A program made the translations under genes and the position numbers. From NCBI GenBank assembly GCA_963791905.1, contig CAWBTX010000005.1, positions 620,001 to 684,000 of the forward strand: a stretch of DNA of 64,000 nt, written 5' to 3'. Source of the stretch: Gaiellasilicea sp963791905 (lineage in GTDB: Bacteria; Actinomycetota; Thermoleophilia; Gaiellales; Gaiellaceae). The notes beneath the pieces were generated by a model that saw only the letters and a list, made by a program, of their open reading frames with translations, searched no databases and had not been told where the DNA came from. Of this stretch, positions 26,838 through 36,215 are shown piece by piece (within the stretch, counting starts at the first letter, position 1; each line of letters opens with the position of its first letter).

Positions 26838-28108
26838 CGATCTGATCCAGCCCCCTCGTCGCCAACCTCGCGTCGCGCGCCGACCTGCTCGCGCGGGATG
26901 TTCCACACGACGCGGCGATCGCGCGGGCCTTGCACGAACGCGACGGTCTCCGAGCGGATGGCGGCCAGGGCGCCCAGCAGCCAGTACGCGATCGGAAACA
27001 GGGCTCCGATGAGGAGCGGCCGGAAGACGCTCCGGTCGTAGCGGTGCCAGAGGGAGAGCGCGACGATCATCTGAACGGTGGCGATGACGGCGATCGCGAT
27101 CCCCCACGCGAACGCGAACCCGAACAGATCGTCGTCACCCTCGCCCAGCGTGATCCCGATCACGACGATGACGAGCGACACGGTGAGGAGGACGATCCAG
27201 ATCAGCGACGCGACCCCCTCGATGCTCAGCAGCCACATGCGATGGTTGCGGAAGCGGCTCACTTCGCCGAGGTGCACGCGGAGCACCTCGCCCTGGCCGC
27301 GCGCCCAGCGCTTGCGCTGCATCCACAACGCCCGGATCGTCCCCGGAACCTGCATCCCGACCACCGCGCGCGGCTCGTACGCGGTCTGCCAGCCGCGGAG
27401 CAGGAGCTTCCACGTCAGGTCGATGTCCTCGGTCGCCATGCGCGGGTCGTAGCCTCCGACGGCGAGCACGCGGTCGCGGCGGAAGCAACCGAGGACGCCG
27501 GCCACCACGCCCACTCGTCCGGTCAGGGACTGGGTGCGGCGGATCAAGCCGATGATCGCGGCTCCCTCCAGGACCTGCATCGCCGTCAGGAAGCTGCCGC
27601 GGTTCGTGACGTGCGCCCCTCCCGCCACAGCGGCGAGGATCGGTGACCGGGACAGGCGGGCCACGAGCAGCTTGAGCGCCTGGGGATGCAGGTGCGTGTC
27701 GGCGTCCGTGACTGCGACGAGGTCGTGACGCGCCTGCCTGAAGCCGTCGTTCAGGCATTCGGCCTTGCCGCGGTTGACCGGATCGCGGATGACGCGGCAG
27801 CGCCTGTCGCCGGCGAACGCCGCCAGGGCAGCCGCTTCGGTTGCGTCCGTCGAGCCGTCGTCGATCACGATCACCTCGAGTTCCGGGTAATCGGAGGCCA
27901 ATGCGGCCGCGACGCACGTTGCGATCACGGCCTCCTCGTTGTAGGCGGGGATCAGCAGCGTCACTCCCGGCCAACCTCCGGCAGGCTCTTCGGCCGCATC
28001 CGGCTCGTCCAGCAGCCGGAAGACGATTCCCCCGGCGATCCACAGGGCAGCGGTGCAGACCGGGTAGAGGGCGACGAAAGCCAGTAGGAGCTCAGCCAGC
28101 GTCCACAT
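26834..28108 (-). CDS. Family 2 glycosyltransferase, PgaC/NodC-like polysaccharide synthase
   Basis: A 424-residue processive GT2. One N-terminal helix (residues 2-24) is followed by the GT-A domain: TLLIPAYNEEAVIATCVAAA, VIDDGSTDAT, the DADTHLHP metal motif, the EDIDLTWKL acid and the QRKRWARGQ (QxxRW) product-binding motif. Three or four C-terminal helices complete the export channel. This set fits synthases of poly-beta-1,6-GlcNAc or hyaluronan-like chains. The ATG at 28108 overlaps the small membrane protein gene by 17 bp. The neighbouring deacetylase and LanC-like gene suggest an exopolysaccharide pathway. Confidence 0.88.
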   Translation of the reverse strand: MWTLAELLLAFVALYPVCTAALWIAGGIVFRLLDEPDAAEEPAGGWPGVTLLIPAYNEEAVIATCVAAALASDYPELEVIVIDDGSTDATEAAALAAFAGDRRCRVIRDPVNRGKAECLNDGFRQARHDLVAVTDADTHLHPQALKLLVARLSRSPILAAVAGGAHVTNRGSFLTAMQVLEGAAIIGLIRRTQSLTGRVGVVAGVLGCFRRDRVLAVGGYDPRMATEDIDLTWKLLLRGWQTAYEPRAVVGMQVPGTIRALWMQRKRWARGQGEVLRVHLGEVSRFRNHRMWLLSIEGVASLIWIVLLTVSLVIVVIGITLGEGDDDLFGFAFAWGIAIAVIATVQMIVALSLWHRYDRSVFRPLLIGALFPIAYWLLGALAAIRSETVAFVQGPRDRRVVWNIPREQVGARREVGDEGAGSDR

Positions 28109-28355
28109 ACCGCCTCTCCTCCCGCTGGCGCCCTTCCCGCAGCACCACCAGGACGACCAGCGAGACGAGGAAGGCCGCGAAGGTGACGAGCAGGCCCACC
28201 CCGATTGCCCAGCTGTACTCGAACGCTGCCGCGGCAAAGAGGAGGGCGACGGTCCAGAGCAGCGGGCCGAGCAGGATGCCCGCGATCAGAGTCCGGCGCG
28301 AAGCCGGCCGCAGCGGCTCGAAGCGCACCGGCGAGCGTCCGGCGTCTTCGCTCAT
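28092..28355 (-). CDS. Small two-helix membrane protein (possible PgaD-like accessory)
   Basis: An 87-residue protein with two hydrophobic helices near residues 22-45 and 48-72, then a basic cytoplasmic tail (REGRQREERRY). It lies between the LanC-like and synthase genes and overlaps the synthase start. PgaD, the accessory subunit of the PNAG synthase, has the same size and topology, but sequence identity is not evident, so the analogy is positional. Confidence 0.7.
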   Translation of the reverse strand: MSEDAGRSPVRFEPLRPASRRTLIAGILLGPLLWTVALLFAAAAFEYSWAIGVGLLVTFAAFLVSLVVLVVLREGRQREERRYVDAG

Positions 28356-28388
28356 GGCTGTCGCCGATCTTGTCAGGTTCGGCGGAGG

Positions 28389-29796
28389 TCAGGCCCCGGG
28401 CTGCCCGCCGGGAGTCCGGCCGGACCAGCCGGCGAGCCTGGCCGCGAAGGCTGCGATCCCCGCGGAGCCCCAGTGCCACGAGGGCTCGGCGCGCAGGCGT
28501 CGGCGCGCGTTCGTCCGGCTCTCGTACCAGAACGGCGCCGAGCCTGTCGCGGCGCGCCTCGGCCCGAAGCCCGGCGAGCGCTTCGCGTGCGGCCGCCCGG
28601 TTCGCCGTCGTGTCGATGCCCGCGCGCGCGAGGTCCTCGAGCACCCAGCCGATCCCGGCCGCGCCGCTGTCGAGCCCGACGTGCAGGGGAGAGGCGGGAT
28701 CGCCGGGCAGTTCCTCCCAGCGGCCGCCGCCTACGTCGACGCGCCTCAGCCAGCGTCCGGCCCGGCGCGCGCGCTCGCGGTACTCGGCGTCGCCCGTTGC
28801 TCGAGCGGCCTGAAGGTTGACCCAGGCGATCCCGGCGACCCCGAGCTCGAAGCCCGACGCCGTCCAGGCTCCCGCGTGGCCGGCGAAGGGCCAGCTGACC
28901 GCTCCCCCCGAATCCGTCACGGCCTGGTCGTCGACCCAGGCGAGCAGGCGGCGAGCCGCCGTGAGGTCGACGGGGTTGCGATCGCGCCGGTAGCGCTCGA
29001 GGAACATGTGCGCTGCGCCTGCCGAGCCGGACAGGAAGCCGGTCTCGCGCGTCGCGCTCTCCGACCCGCGCGGCAGCGCGCGGGTGCCGTCCGCAGTCAA
29101 TTCCCGCAGCCGAGCGGCTCCGGCGCGTGCGTAGGCGCGAAAGGTCGAGTCGCCGGTACGGTCGGCGAACGCGTCGAGCGTGAGGACGATGCCCGCCTGG
29201 CCCATGCCGACGCCGTAGTACGCGGCTCGCCGGGCCGGATCGTCCGTCCATCTCCACGAGCAGGCCGTCTCGGGACAGGACCGACCCTCCGCCTGCGCGA
29301 CCAGCCAGCGCACGCCGGCGAGCGCGGCGCTGCGGAAACGCGGCTCCCGGGACACCTCGTACAGCGCCCAGAGGTAGTCGCTGATGCCGGCGGCACCGTC
29401 GTCGAAGCTCGTGTAGTGCGTCTCCGACCGACGCCCGTCCGGATCCGCCCAATCGGGCCAGCGCAGGCCGCCCGCTGCCGGCTCCGCCACGCCGAGCAGG
29501 AAGTCGCCCGCCGCCTCGGCGGCGCGCACGTAGCGGGGGTCGTGCGTGACGGCGTAGGCGGCCAGCAGCCCTTCGCCGACCGACGCGGCCCCGACGTCCC
29601 GGTCGGTGTAGTAGTGCGGCGCCTGGATCGAGGACCGCCAGGCCCAGCCTCCCTGCGGCATCGCCCGGTGCCGCGCGACGAGAGAGTCCGCCGCCATCCG
29701 GACGACCTCGCGCTCCTGCGCCTCGCTCGCCGAGATCGAAGCCGTCGCTGCTGCAGCGCCGAGCACGCAGAGGATCATGGGGAGGACGAAGCGCAA
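28389..29796 (-). CDS. Secreted LanC-like (alpha/alpha-toroid) protein (frameshifted)
   Basis: About 468 residues. Translation from TTG 29796 or ATG 29778 gives a signal peptide (RFVLPMILCVLGAAAATASI). The mature part repeats the LanC-type GxxG turn: SFDDGAAGISDYLWALYEVS, GMGQAGIVLTLDAF, GFLSGSAGAAHMFLERY, GVAGIAWVNLQ, GLDSGAAGIGWVLEDLA. The frame breaks near 28533; the other frame adds the typical end SWHWGSAGIAAFAARLAG and stops at 28389. The zinc ligands of lanthionine cyclases (CYG and CHG motifs) are absent, so it is not a lanthionine cyclase. A glycan-directed role is suggested by the neighbouring polysaccharide synthase and deacetylase genes. Confidence 0.82.
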
Positions 29797-29818
29797 CCGG
29801 CGGTTACAGTAGCCTCGG

Positions 29819-30781
29819 ATGAAGGTCTCGGCGCTGGTGCTGGTCGCCTGTGCCTGCGGTATCTGCCTCGCCGTGCCTGCGTGCCGGCACTCCGAGGAGA
29901 ACGCGGAAACCGCCGCCAGGACGCCGCGACCCGCCCCCACGGTCGTGCTCACCCCCGAGGAGGAAGAGGTGTGGGCGCCCCTGCCCCCGGACCGCTCGGC
30001 CGTGCCCGTGCTCCTCTACCACGGCATCGGCCCGGAGAGCGACTTCGCGAACGCCGCGGACGCGTCCTACGGCATCGGCTTCGACGACTTCGCCAAGCAG
30101 ATGACCATGATCGAGCACGCCGGCTACCAGACGATCGACCTGCCGACGTTCCTCGGGTTCATTCGGGGCGATCCGGTCGAGCTTCCTCCGAGACCGCTCT
30201 TGCTCACCTTCGACGATGCGAGAGCGGACTCGTGGACGGGCGGTGACGGCATCCTCCGAGAGCTCGGCTTCAACGCCGTCATGTTCGTCGACGTCGGCCG
30301 CGTCGACGACGGCGATCCGGAGTACCTGACCTGGGAGGAGCTCGAGGCCATGCAGGCAGGAGGCCTCTGGGAGCTGCAGCTCCACTCCGGCCAGGGACAC
30401 CAGCTGATCAAGTACGGCCCCGGACCCGACGACGAAGGCGCCTTCTATGCCTACGAGGAGGAAGGTGAGGACTTCGACGGCTGGCGGGAGCGTGTGCGCT
30501 CGGACCTCGAGTGGGGCCAGGAGACGCTCGCCGACCATGTGCGGGCCTACCGTCCGCTCGCGTTCGCTCCGCCGTACGGCAACTACGGCCAGGACGGCAC
30601 CAACAACCCGCGCATCCCCGGCGACCTCCTCAGCTGGCTCACCATGCGCTACGACGCCGTCTTCACCCAGGACCGGAACGCCCTGGCGCACGTGGGGAGC
30701 GGCCAGCCGCTCGGCCGGATCCAGGTCACGCGCGCAATGAGCGGCGGCGATCTCCACGCCATGCTTCTCTCCGGGGAATAG
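29819..30781 (+). CDS. Polysaccharide deacetylase lipoprotein (PgaB/NodB-like)
   Basis: A 320-residue exported protein. The N-terminus ends in LAVPAC, an acceptable lipobox, so the mature protein is probably a lipoprotein from Cys21. The NodB domain shows VPVLLYHGIGPESD, the metal/catalytic TFDDARAD, the HSGQGH histidine motif and FAPPYGNYGQD. These are the PgaB-type deacetylase motifs. It is divergent from the LanC-like gene with only 22 bases between the starts. TAGCCT, a possible -10, precedes the ATG by 3 bases. It likely de-N-acetylates the polymer made by the neighbouring synthase. Confidence 0.88.
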   Translation: MKVSALVLVACACGICLAVPACRHSEENAETAARTPRPAPTVVLTPEEEEVWAPLPPDRSAVPVLLYHGIGPESDFANAADASYGIGFDDFAKQMTMIEHAGYQTIDLPTFLGFIRGDPVELPPRPLLLTFDDARADSWTGGDGILRELGFNAVMFVDVGRVDDGDPEYLTWEELEAMQAGGLWELQLHSGQGHQLIKYGPGPDDEGAFYAYEEEGEDFDGWRERVRSDLEWGQETLADHVRAYRPLAFAPPYGNYGQDGTNNPRIPGDLLSWLTMRYDAVFTQDRNALAHVGSGQPLGRIQVTRAMSGGDLHAMLLSGE

Positions 30782-30784
30782 CGT

Positions 30785-31153
30785 CTACTCCGGCGCTTGC
30801 GACTGTCTCAGGAGCTCCTCGTCCGAGGCTGCGGCGAGCTTCTTCGGCACCACCATCCGCCACGCATCGAGGACGAGCTCGCGCATCTCCGTCTCGTCGA
30901 TCGCGTCCAGACGGACGACCAGCCACTTGAAGCGGAGGTCGGCCGGCTTCGGCCGCAGGAACTTCTCCGGGTAGGTCTCGAGGGCCGCCTCCCGCTCCTC
31001 CTTCGGGAAGGCGAAGCCCATCAGGGTCTCGTCGCGCGAGAAGGACAGGTAGACGATTTGCCCGACGCGGAACTTGACCCGGCCGCGCACGAATGCCTCG
31101 TACGACCTCGGCAGGCCCGTCGCGAGCGCCCGTACGTCGTCGATCGTGACCAT
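30785..31153 (-). CDS. MmcQ/YjbR family protein
   Basis: A 122-residue protein with the CyaY-like fold of the MmcQ/YjbR family. Family features are the start VRALATGLPRSYEAFVRGRV, the central FAFPKEEREAALETYPEKFL and WLVVRLDAIDETEMRELVLD. These are cytoplasmic DNA-binding-like proteins of unknown function. It is convergent with the deacetylase gene (3 bp apart) and divergent from the MFS gene. Confidence 0.87.
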   Translation of the reverse strand: MVTIDDVRALATGLPRSYEAFVRGRVKFRVGQIVYLSFSRDETLMGFAFPKEEREAALETYPEKFLRPKPADLRFKWLVVRLDAIDETEMRELVLDAWRMVVPKKLAAASDEELLRQSQAPE

Positions 31154-31193
31154 GACCTAGTGATAGCTGGACGCCGCTAGGCTCGGTCGTCCG

Positions 31194-32438
31194 ATGAGGC
31201 GGCGACGGCCACCCGTGCTGCGCGAGCGCGACTACACGCTGCTGCTCGGCGGGTCGCTCGCGTACGGCCTCGCGCGCGAGATGGTCTTCGTGGCGGTCGG
31301 CTGGCAGGTGTACGACATCTCGCGGAACCCGCTGCACCTCGGTCTCGTCGGGCTCGCGGAGTTCCTGCCCCTGTTGCTCTTCGCGCTGCCCGCCGGGGCG
31401 ATCGCGGACCGCTTCTCGCGCAAGCTCGTCCTGCTCGTCTCCCTCGGGATCGACGCCGCCATCACCGCTGCGCTGATCGGCGTCAGCCTCGCGGGGGCCG
31501 GCTCGATCTGGCCGTTCCTCGCGCTCTCGTTCGCGAGCGGCTGCGCCGCTGCGCTCGGGAACCCCGCGGTCCGGTCGATGTGGCCGACGCTCGTCCCGGC
31601 CCAGCTGCTGACGAGCGCGCTCGCGCTCCGCTCGACGGTGATCATGGCGGCGGTCGTGGTCGGACCGGCCATCGGCGGCCTCCTGTTCGCGCTTTCGCCG
31701 GTGGTCGTCTACGGGACGGGCGTGGCCCTCATCGTCCTTGGGATGCTGCTGGTCGCGCCGATCGCGCCGCGTGCGATCGAGGAGGAGCCGGCCGGCATCG
31801 TCGGGACGCGGCTCGGCTCGCTGCTCGCCGGCCTGCGGTTCGTCCGCCGGACGCCGCTGCTCCTCGGTGCGATCTCGCTCGACCTCGTCGCCGTCCTGTT
31901 CGGCGGCGCCGTCGCGCTGCTCCCGCTCTTCGCACGCGACGTGCTCGAGGTCGGTCCGGTCGGCCTCGGGATCCTGCGCAGCGCGCCCGCCGTCGGCGCG
32001 CTCGCGGCCGGGATCATGCTGACCCGCCGGCCGCTCAGGGGCATGGCCGGGCGGAAGCTCCTCCTCGTCGTCGCCGTCTTCGGCGCGTCGATGATCGTCT
32101 TCGGGCTGTCGAAGTCGTTCCCGCTCTCCTTCGCCGCGCTGGCGGTGAGCGGGTTCGTGGACATGATCAGCATGAACATCCGCTCCGTGATCACGGCGCT
32201 CGCGACGCCGGACGCGCTCCGCGGCAGGGTCAACGCCGTCGAGATGGTCTTCATCAGCGCCTCGAACGAGCTCGGCGCCTTCGAGTCCGGCGTCGCCGCG
32301 GCGCTCGTCGGCGCGGTGCCGGCGGTGGTCGTCGGGGGCTCGATCACGATCGCCGCGGCGCTGATCTGGCCGCGGCTCTTCCCGGAGATGGCGCGGATCG
32401 ACCGGCTCGAGCAGCTGCGGCCGGCGCCCGAGACCTGA
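31194..32438 (+). CDS. MFS transporter, EntS-like
   Basis: A 414-residue, 12-helix MFS protein. FVAVGWQVYDISRNPLHLGL and LPAGAIADRFSRKLVLLVSL (loop 2-3 motif) are typical of the MFS_3/EntS group that exports siderophores or drugs. TAGGCT at 31178-31183, 10 bases before the ATG, may be the -10 box. No siderophore genes are nearby, so the substrate is open. Confidence 0.9.
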   Translation: MRRRRPPVLRERDYTLLLGGSLAYGLAREMVFVAVGWQVYDISRNPLHLGLVGLAEFLPLLLFALPAGAIADRFSRKLVLLVSLGIDAAITAALIGVSLAGAGSIWPFLALSFASGCAAALGNPAVRSMWPTLVPAQLLTSALALRSTVIMAAVVVGPAIGGLLFALSPVVVYGTGVALIVLGMLLVAPIAPRAIEEEPAGIVGTRLGSLLAGLRFVRRTPLLLGAISLDLVAVLFGGAVALLPLFARDVLEVGPVGLGILRSAPAVGALAAGIMLTRRPLRGMAGRKLLLVVAVFGASMIVFGLSKSFPLSFAALAVSGFVDMISMNIRSVITALATPDALRGRVNAVEMVFISASNELGAFESGVAAALVGAVPAVVVGGSITIAAALIWPRLFPEMARIDRLEQLRPAPET

Positions 32439-32457
32439 GCGCAGGCTGGGACAAGGC

Positions 32458-34926
32458 TCAACCCGTGTTGCGGAGCGCCGCGGCGATGCCCGCGATCGAG
32501 CGGCGGAGCGGCGGGAGCACCCGCTCGCGCTCGGCGTCGTCGGCGGCGCCGCGGTACTGCAGGAGGAGCTCGACCTGGATCGCGTTGAGCGGGTCGACGT
32601 AGGGGTTCCGGAGCCGGATCGACCGCTGCAGCACGGGATGGCGATCGAGCAGCCGCTCGGCGCCGACGATCGCCAGCACAGCCGCCGTCGTCCGTTCGTG
32701 TTCCTCCGCGATCGAGGACCAGAGCCGGTCGTCGTCGACGAGCTCGAGATAGTCGCCCGCGACGGCCAGGCTCGACTTCGCGAGCGTCATCTCGAGGTTC
32801 TCGACCAGTGAGCGGAAGAACGGCCAGCCGCGGTAGAGGTCGCGCAGCTCGCCCGCGTCGGCCGTGGTGAACGCTGTGCCGCAGCCGTACCAGGCGGGGA
32901 GGAGCGACCGGTTCTGCGTCCACGCGAAGACCCACGGGATCGCCCGGAGCGACGCCAGGTCCCACGCGCCGCCGCGGCGGGCCGGGCGCGAGCCGATCTG
33001 GAGCAAGGGAAGCTCGGGGATCGGCGTGAACGCGCGAAAGAAGTCCTCGAAGCCGGGGTCTTCCCAGACCAGCGACCTGTAGGCGCGGTGCGCCTTCTCG
33101 GCGAGCTGTTCGAGCAGCTCGTGCGCTCCCGCGGGCGGCAGCGAGCCGACCGCCTCCGGGAACGCGGACAGGAGCGTCGCCGCGAGCGCGCCCTCCAGGT
33201 TCCGGCGCGCGAGGCCGCGGAGCCCGTAGTTGAACGAGATCGTCTCGCCCTGCTCGGTCAGTCGCAGCTGCCCGGGCGGATGCCCCGCGGGCTGCGCGAG
33301 GATGGCGGCGTGCGTCGGGCCGCCGCCGCGACCGGCGCTGCCGCCGCGGCCGTGGAAGATCGTCAGCTCGATCCCGCGCTCCCGCGCGACGGCCGCGAGC
33401 CGCTCCTGCGCCTGGTAGATCTCCCAGTTCGCGGTGAGGTAGCCGCCGTCCTTGCCCGAGTCCGAGTAGCCGACCATTACCTCGACGCCCAGCTCGGGAT
33501 CGAGCGCGCCGCTGTCGAGCAGCGATGCGACGATCGCCGGAGCCGCGCGCAGGGAGTCGATCGTCTCGAAGAGAGGGACGATCCGCAGCGGCTCCTGGAG
33601 GAGAGCGGCAACGGCCTCGATGTCGGCCGGCGCCTCCGTGCCGGAGACGACGACGCGTCCGATCGCCTCCGCGCCGCGGGCGGCCCGAACGCGGCCGATG
33701 GCGGCGAGCGCCTCCGCAGCGCGCGGCTGGTCGAGCTCGCGCGCGTGCACCCGGACGTCGAGCCCCGCGAGCTGGAAGCCGAAGATCTCGAGCCGCCGCC
33801 GCAGCGCGGCGAGCCGTCCGTCGGCGAGACGCGCGCAGCCCGCCGCGCGCAGGCTGCGGTCGATCAGCTCGAGATCGGCGGCGAACGCGGCAGCGGAGTC
33901 GTAGCCGTCGTTCGCCAGGCGCCACCAGACGAACGACAGCTTGCGGCGGTACGGCTCGCTGTCGTTCTGGGCGCCGATCCGCCCCGCGTAGTCGCCCAGC
34001 TCCCTCTCGTCCCGCGCGATCGACTCCCGGAGCTCGTCGTCGACGGCCACGAGCGTGGTCGAGACACCGAGGCCGACCGCCAGCGCCCGCACCTCCTGGG
34101 CGTAGCGCTCCAGCGCGAGCGAGCGCGCCCGGGCTGCCGCCTGCTCGATCGTCCCCGCGTCGACGTTCGGGTTGCCGTCCAGATCGCTGCCGATCCAGCT
34201 CCCGAAGCGCAGCGGCGTCGGCCCGTTCAGCCGCGCCCGATACGAGCGGAGCAGCGACTCCGCCTCGTCCATCAGCGTCTGCTCGAAGAACCACAGCCCG
34301 TGCCGGATCTCGTCGGTCACACGCGGCCGCTCCGGCCGGACCTCGTCCGTCGTCCAGAGCGCCGTGATCTCCTCCGCGAGGCTCGACTCGATCAGCTCCT
34401 GCTGCGCCGGGGTCAGCGTTGGGCTGTCCAGCGCTTCGAGGAGGTCCGCGAGGCGAACGTGGGCGAGCAGAACCGTGCGTCGCGTCGCCTCCGTCGGATG
34501 CGCCGTCAGGACGAGCTCGAGCGCGACCCGCGAGCCGCGGCGGACGATCTCCTCGGCCGGGATGCCCGCCCGCTCGATGATCTCGAATGCCTCGTCGAGC
34601 GACTCCCGCGGGACGCGCGCCTCGTGCTCCATCTGGCGCCGCCGCCGCACGCGGTGCACCTGCTCCGCCAGGTTCACCAGCTGGAAGAAGACGGAGAACG
34701 CGCGCAGCACGTCGGCGCGCTGCTCGAGGTCGAGTGCGCGCACCTCGTCGCGCAGTGGCTCTCGCGACGCGCCCTCGCGCGCGGCGCCGGCGAGCCGGCG
34801 GACCCGCTCCTCCGCCTCGAGCAGCTCCGGGCCGCCCTGCTCCACGAGCACGGTGCCGAGCAGGTCTCCCAGCAGGCGGACGTCGCGGCGGAGCGCCGCG
34901 TCCGGATCCCGCTGAGCGGTTGTCAT
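32458..34926 (-). CDS. ppc: Phosphoenolpyruvate carboxylase
   Basis: An 822-residue PEPC that carboxylates PEP to oxaloacetate to refill the TCA cycle. The catalytic histidine block LVLTAHPTEATRR, GSDLDGNPNVDAGT, GYSDSGKDGGYLTANWEIYQ, HGRGGSAGRGGGP and the C-terminal RNTG are all present. It is somewhat shorter than E. coli PEPC (883), as usual in actinobacteria. The ATG at 34926 overlaps the cobA stop by 4 bp, making ppc the last gene of the sulfate-assimilation operon. That location is unusual. Confidence 0.96.
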   Translation of the reverse strand: MTTAQRDPDAALRRDVRLLGDLLGTVLVEQGGPELLEAEERVRRLAGAAREGASREPLRDEVRALDLEQRADVLRAFSVFFQLVNLAEQVHRVRRRRQMEHEARVPRESLDEAFEIIERAGIPAEEIVRRGSRVALELVLTAHPTEATRRTVLLAHVRLADLLEALDSPTLTPAQQELIESSLAEEITALWTTDEVRPERPRVTDEIRHGLWFFEQTLMDEAESLLRSYRARLNGPTPLRFGSWIGSDLDGNPNVDAGTIEQAAARARSLALERYAQEVRALAVGLGVSTTLVAVDDELRESIARDERELGDYAGRIGAQNDSEPYRRKLSFVWWRLANDGYDSAAAFAADLELIDRSLRAAGCARLADGRLAALRRRLEIFGFQLAGLDVRVHARELDQPRAAEALAAIGRVRAARGAEAIGRVVVSGTEAPADIEAVAALLQEPLRIVPLFETIDSLRAAPAIVASLLDSGALDPELGVEVMVGYSDSGKDGGYLTANWEIYQAQERLAAVARERGIELTIFHGRGGSAGRGGGPTHAAILAQPAGHPPGQLRLTEQGETISFNYGLRGLARRNLEGALAATLLSAFPEAVGSLPPAGAHELLEQLAEKAHRAYRSLVWEDPGFEDFFRAFTPIPELPLLQIGSRPARRGGAWDLASLRAIPWVFAWTQNRSLLPAWYGCGTAFTTADAGELRDLYRGWPFFRSLVENLEMTLAKSSLAVAGDYLELVDDDRLWSSIAEEHERTTAAVLAIVGAERLLDRHPVLQRSIRLRNPYVDPLNAIQVELLLQYRGAADDAERERVLPPLRRSIAGIAAALRNTG

Positions 34927-35654
34927 CTCAGTGCGAGGAGCTCGGGCGTCATCTCGGGCGTCATCGTGCCCAGCTCGAGCGCGGCGACGTCGCCGACAAC
35001 GAGCAGCGTCGGCGTCGGCAGGCCGGCCGCGGCGGCGGGGAGGTCCTCGAGCGCGCTTCGCACGACCTCCTGGTCGGGGCACGTCCCGCGCGAGACGGCG
35101 GCCGCCGGCGTCGCCGGATCGAGCCCGGCCGCGATGAGACCGCGGACGACGAGCTCGACGCGTCGCCCACCCATGAAGAGGACGAGCGTGCCGCCGGCGG
35201 CGGCGAGCCGTTCGTACTCTGCCTCGCCGTCGTCGGCGCCGTGGCAACTGGCGAGCGTGACGCGGTCGGAGACGCCGCGATGCGTGACCGGGATGCCTGC
35301 GGCGGCCGGCACGGCCGCGAGGGCCGAGACGCCCGGCACGATCTCGACGTCGATGCCCGCCCGCTGCAGCGCGACCGCCTCCTCGCCGCCGCGGCCGAAG
35401 ACGAGCGGGTCGCCTCCCTTCAGGCGGACGACGCACGCCCCCGTCCAACCGTGCTCGACGAGCAGGTCGTTGATCCCTTCCTGGGTCAGGCCGTCGCGGG
35501 GGACGAGCAGGGCGTGGGGTGGAGCCTCGTTGACGAGCTCCGGGGCGACGAGCCGGTCGTAGACGAGGACGTCGCACGCGCGGACGAGCTCGAGCCCGCG
35601 GACGGTGATGAGCCCTGGATCGCCGGGCCCGGCTCCGACCAGGTGGACGCTCAT
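34923..35654 (-). CDS. cobA: Uroporphyrinogen-III C-methyltransferase (SUMT)
   Basis: A 243-residue SUMT that makes precorrin-2 from uroporphyrinogen III with two SAM molecules. VHLVGAGPGDPGLITVRGLE is the N-terminal signature, VRLKGGDPLVFGRGGEEA the substrate loop and VPGVSALAAVPAAAGIPVTH the SAM site. The ATG at 35654 overlaps the precorrin-2 dehydrogenase stop. With that gene it supplies sirohaem for the sulfite reductase at the head of the operon. Confidence 0.95.
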   Translation of the reverse strand: MSVHLVGAGPGDPGLITVRGLELVRACDVLVYDRLVAPELVNEAPPHALLVPRDGLTQEGINDLLVEHGWTGACVVRLKGGDPLVFGRGGEEAVALQRAGIDVEIVPGVSALAAVPAAAGIPVTHRGVSDRVTLASCHGADDGEAEYERLAAAGGTLVLFMGGRRVELVVRGLIAAGLDPATPAAAVSRGTCPDQEVVRSALEDLPAAAAGLPTPTLLVVGDVAALELGTMTPEMTPELLALR

Positions 35655-36214
35655 CCGAGCTCGTCGCGGACGAGCTGGGCGAAGTAGTCGCGGCGCGCCT
35701 CGTACGTCGGCAGTCGTTCCTTGGCCCACGGCCGCAACTCGCGCAGGCGCACCGCGAGGTCGGCGTGCCGCGTTCCCACCACCTCGGCGATGTCGTCGCG
35801 CAGCCGCTGCGCCAGCGCCGGCGAGGCTCCGCCCGTCGAGACCGCGACGGTGATCGGGTCCTGCCGGTGCACGGCGGGGAGGATGAACGAGCAGAGCTCC
35901 GGGACGTCGACGACGTTGCAGAGGAGCATGCGGGCCTCGGCGTCCGCGAACACGCGGCGGTTCAGCTCGGTGTGGGACGTGGCTGCGACGACGAGCCAGC
36001 GGCCGGCGAGGTCCGACGAGCGGTAGCGCCGCCGTCCCAGCTTCACCGGCAGCGCCGCGATGTCGGGGAGCACGTCCGGCGCGACGACGGTCACGATCGC
36101 ACCGCAGTCGAGCAGCCCGGTCACCTTCTCGAGCGCGACGCGCCCGCCGCCGACGACGAGGACGTTGCGGCCCTCGAGGTCGATGCAGGCGACGTAGTGG
36201 CGCTTCTCGGCCAC
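35651..36214 (-). CDS. Precorrin-2 dehydrogenase / sirohydrochlorin ferrochelatase (CysG N-domain type)
   Basis: A 187-residue Met8/SirC-like protein. IDLEGRNVLVVGGGRVALEK is the NAD-binding Rossmann start. NVVDVPELCSFILPAVHRQD and VAVSTGGASPALAQRLRDDI are the conserved active-site and dimer regions. It oxidises precorrin-2 to sirohydrochlorin and may also insert iron. It uses a GTG start, overlaps cobA by 4 bp and lies 1 bp after the unknown gene. Confidence 0.92.
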   Translation of the reverse strand: MAEKRHYVACIDLEGRNVLVVGGGRVALEKVTGLLDCGAIVTVVAPDVLPDIAALPVKLGRRRYRSSDLAGRWLVVAATSHTELNRRVFADAEARMLLCNVVDVPELCSFILPAVHRQDPITVAVSTGGASPALAQRLRDDIAEVVGTRHADLAVRLRELRPWAKERLPTYEARRDYFAQLVRDELG

Positions 36215-36215
36215 G

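Noticed and set aside
27961..28388. Continuation of the LanC-like frame into the small membrane protein and synthase
   Set aside because: The sequence after the LVREPDERAP region is Arg/Pro-rich shadow. The other frame gives the conserved SWHWGSAGI end and a stop at 28389.
28389..29796. Lantibiotic biosynthesis cluster
   Set aside because: The LanC-like protein is exported and lacks zinc ligands. No LanB, LanM or precursor peptide gene is near.
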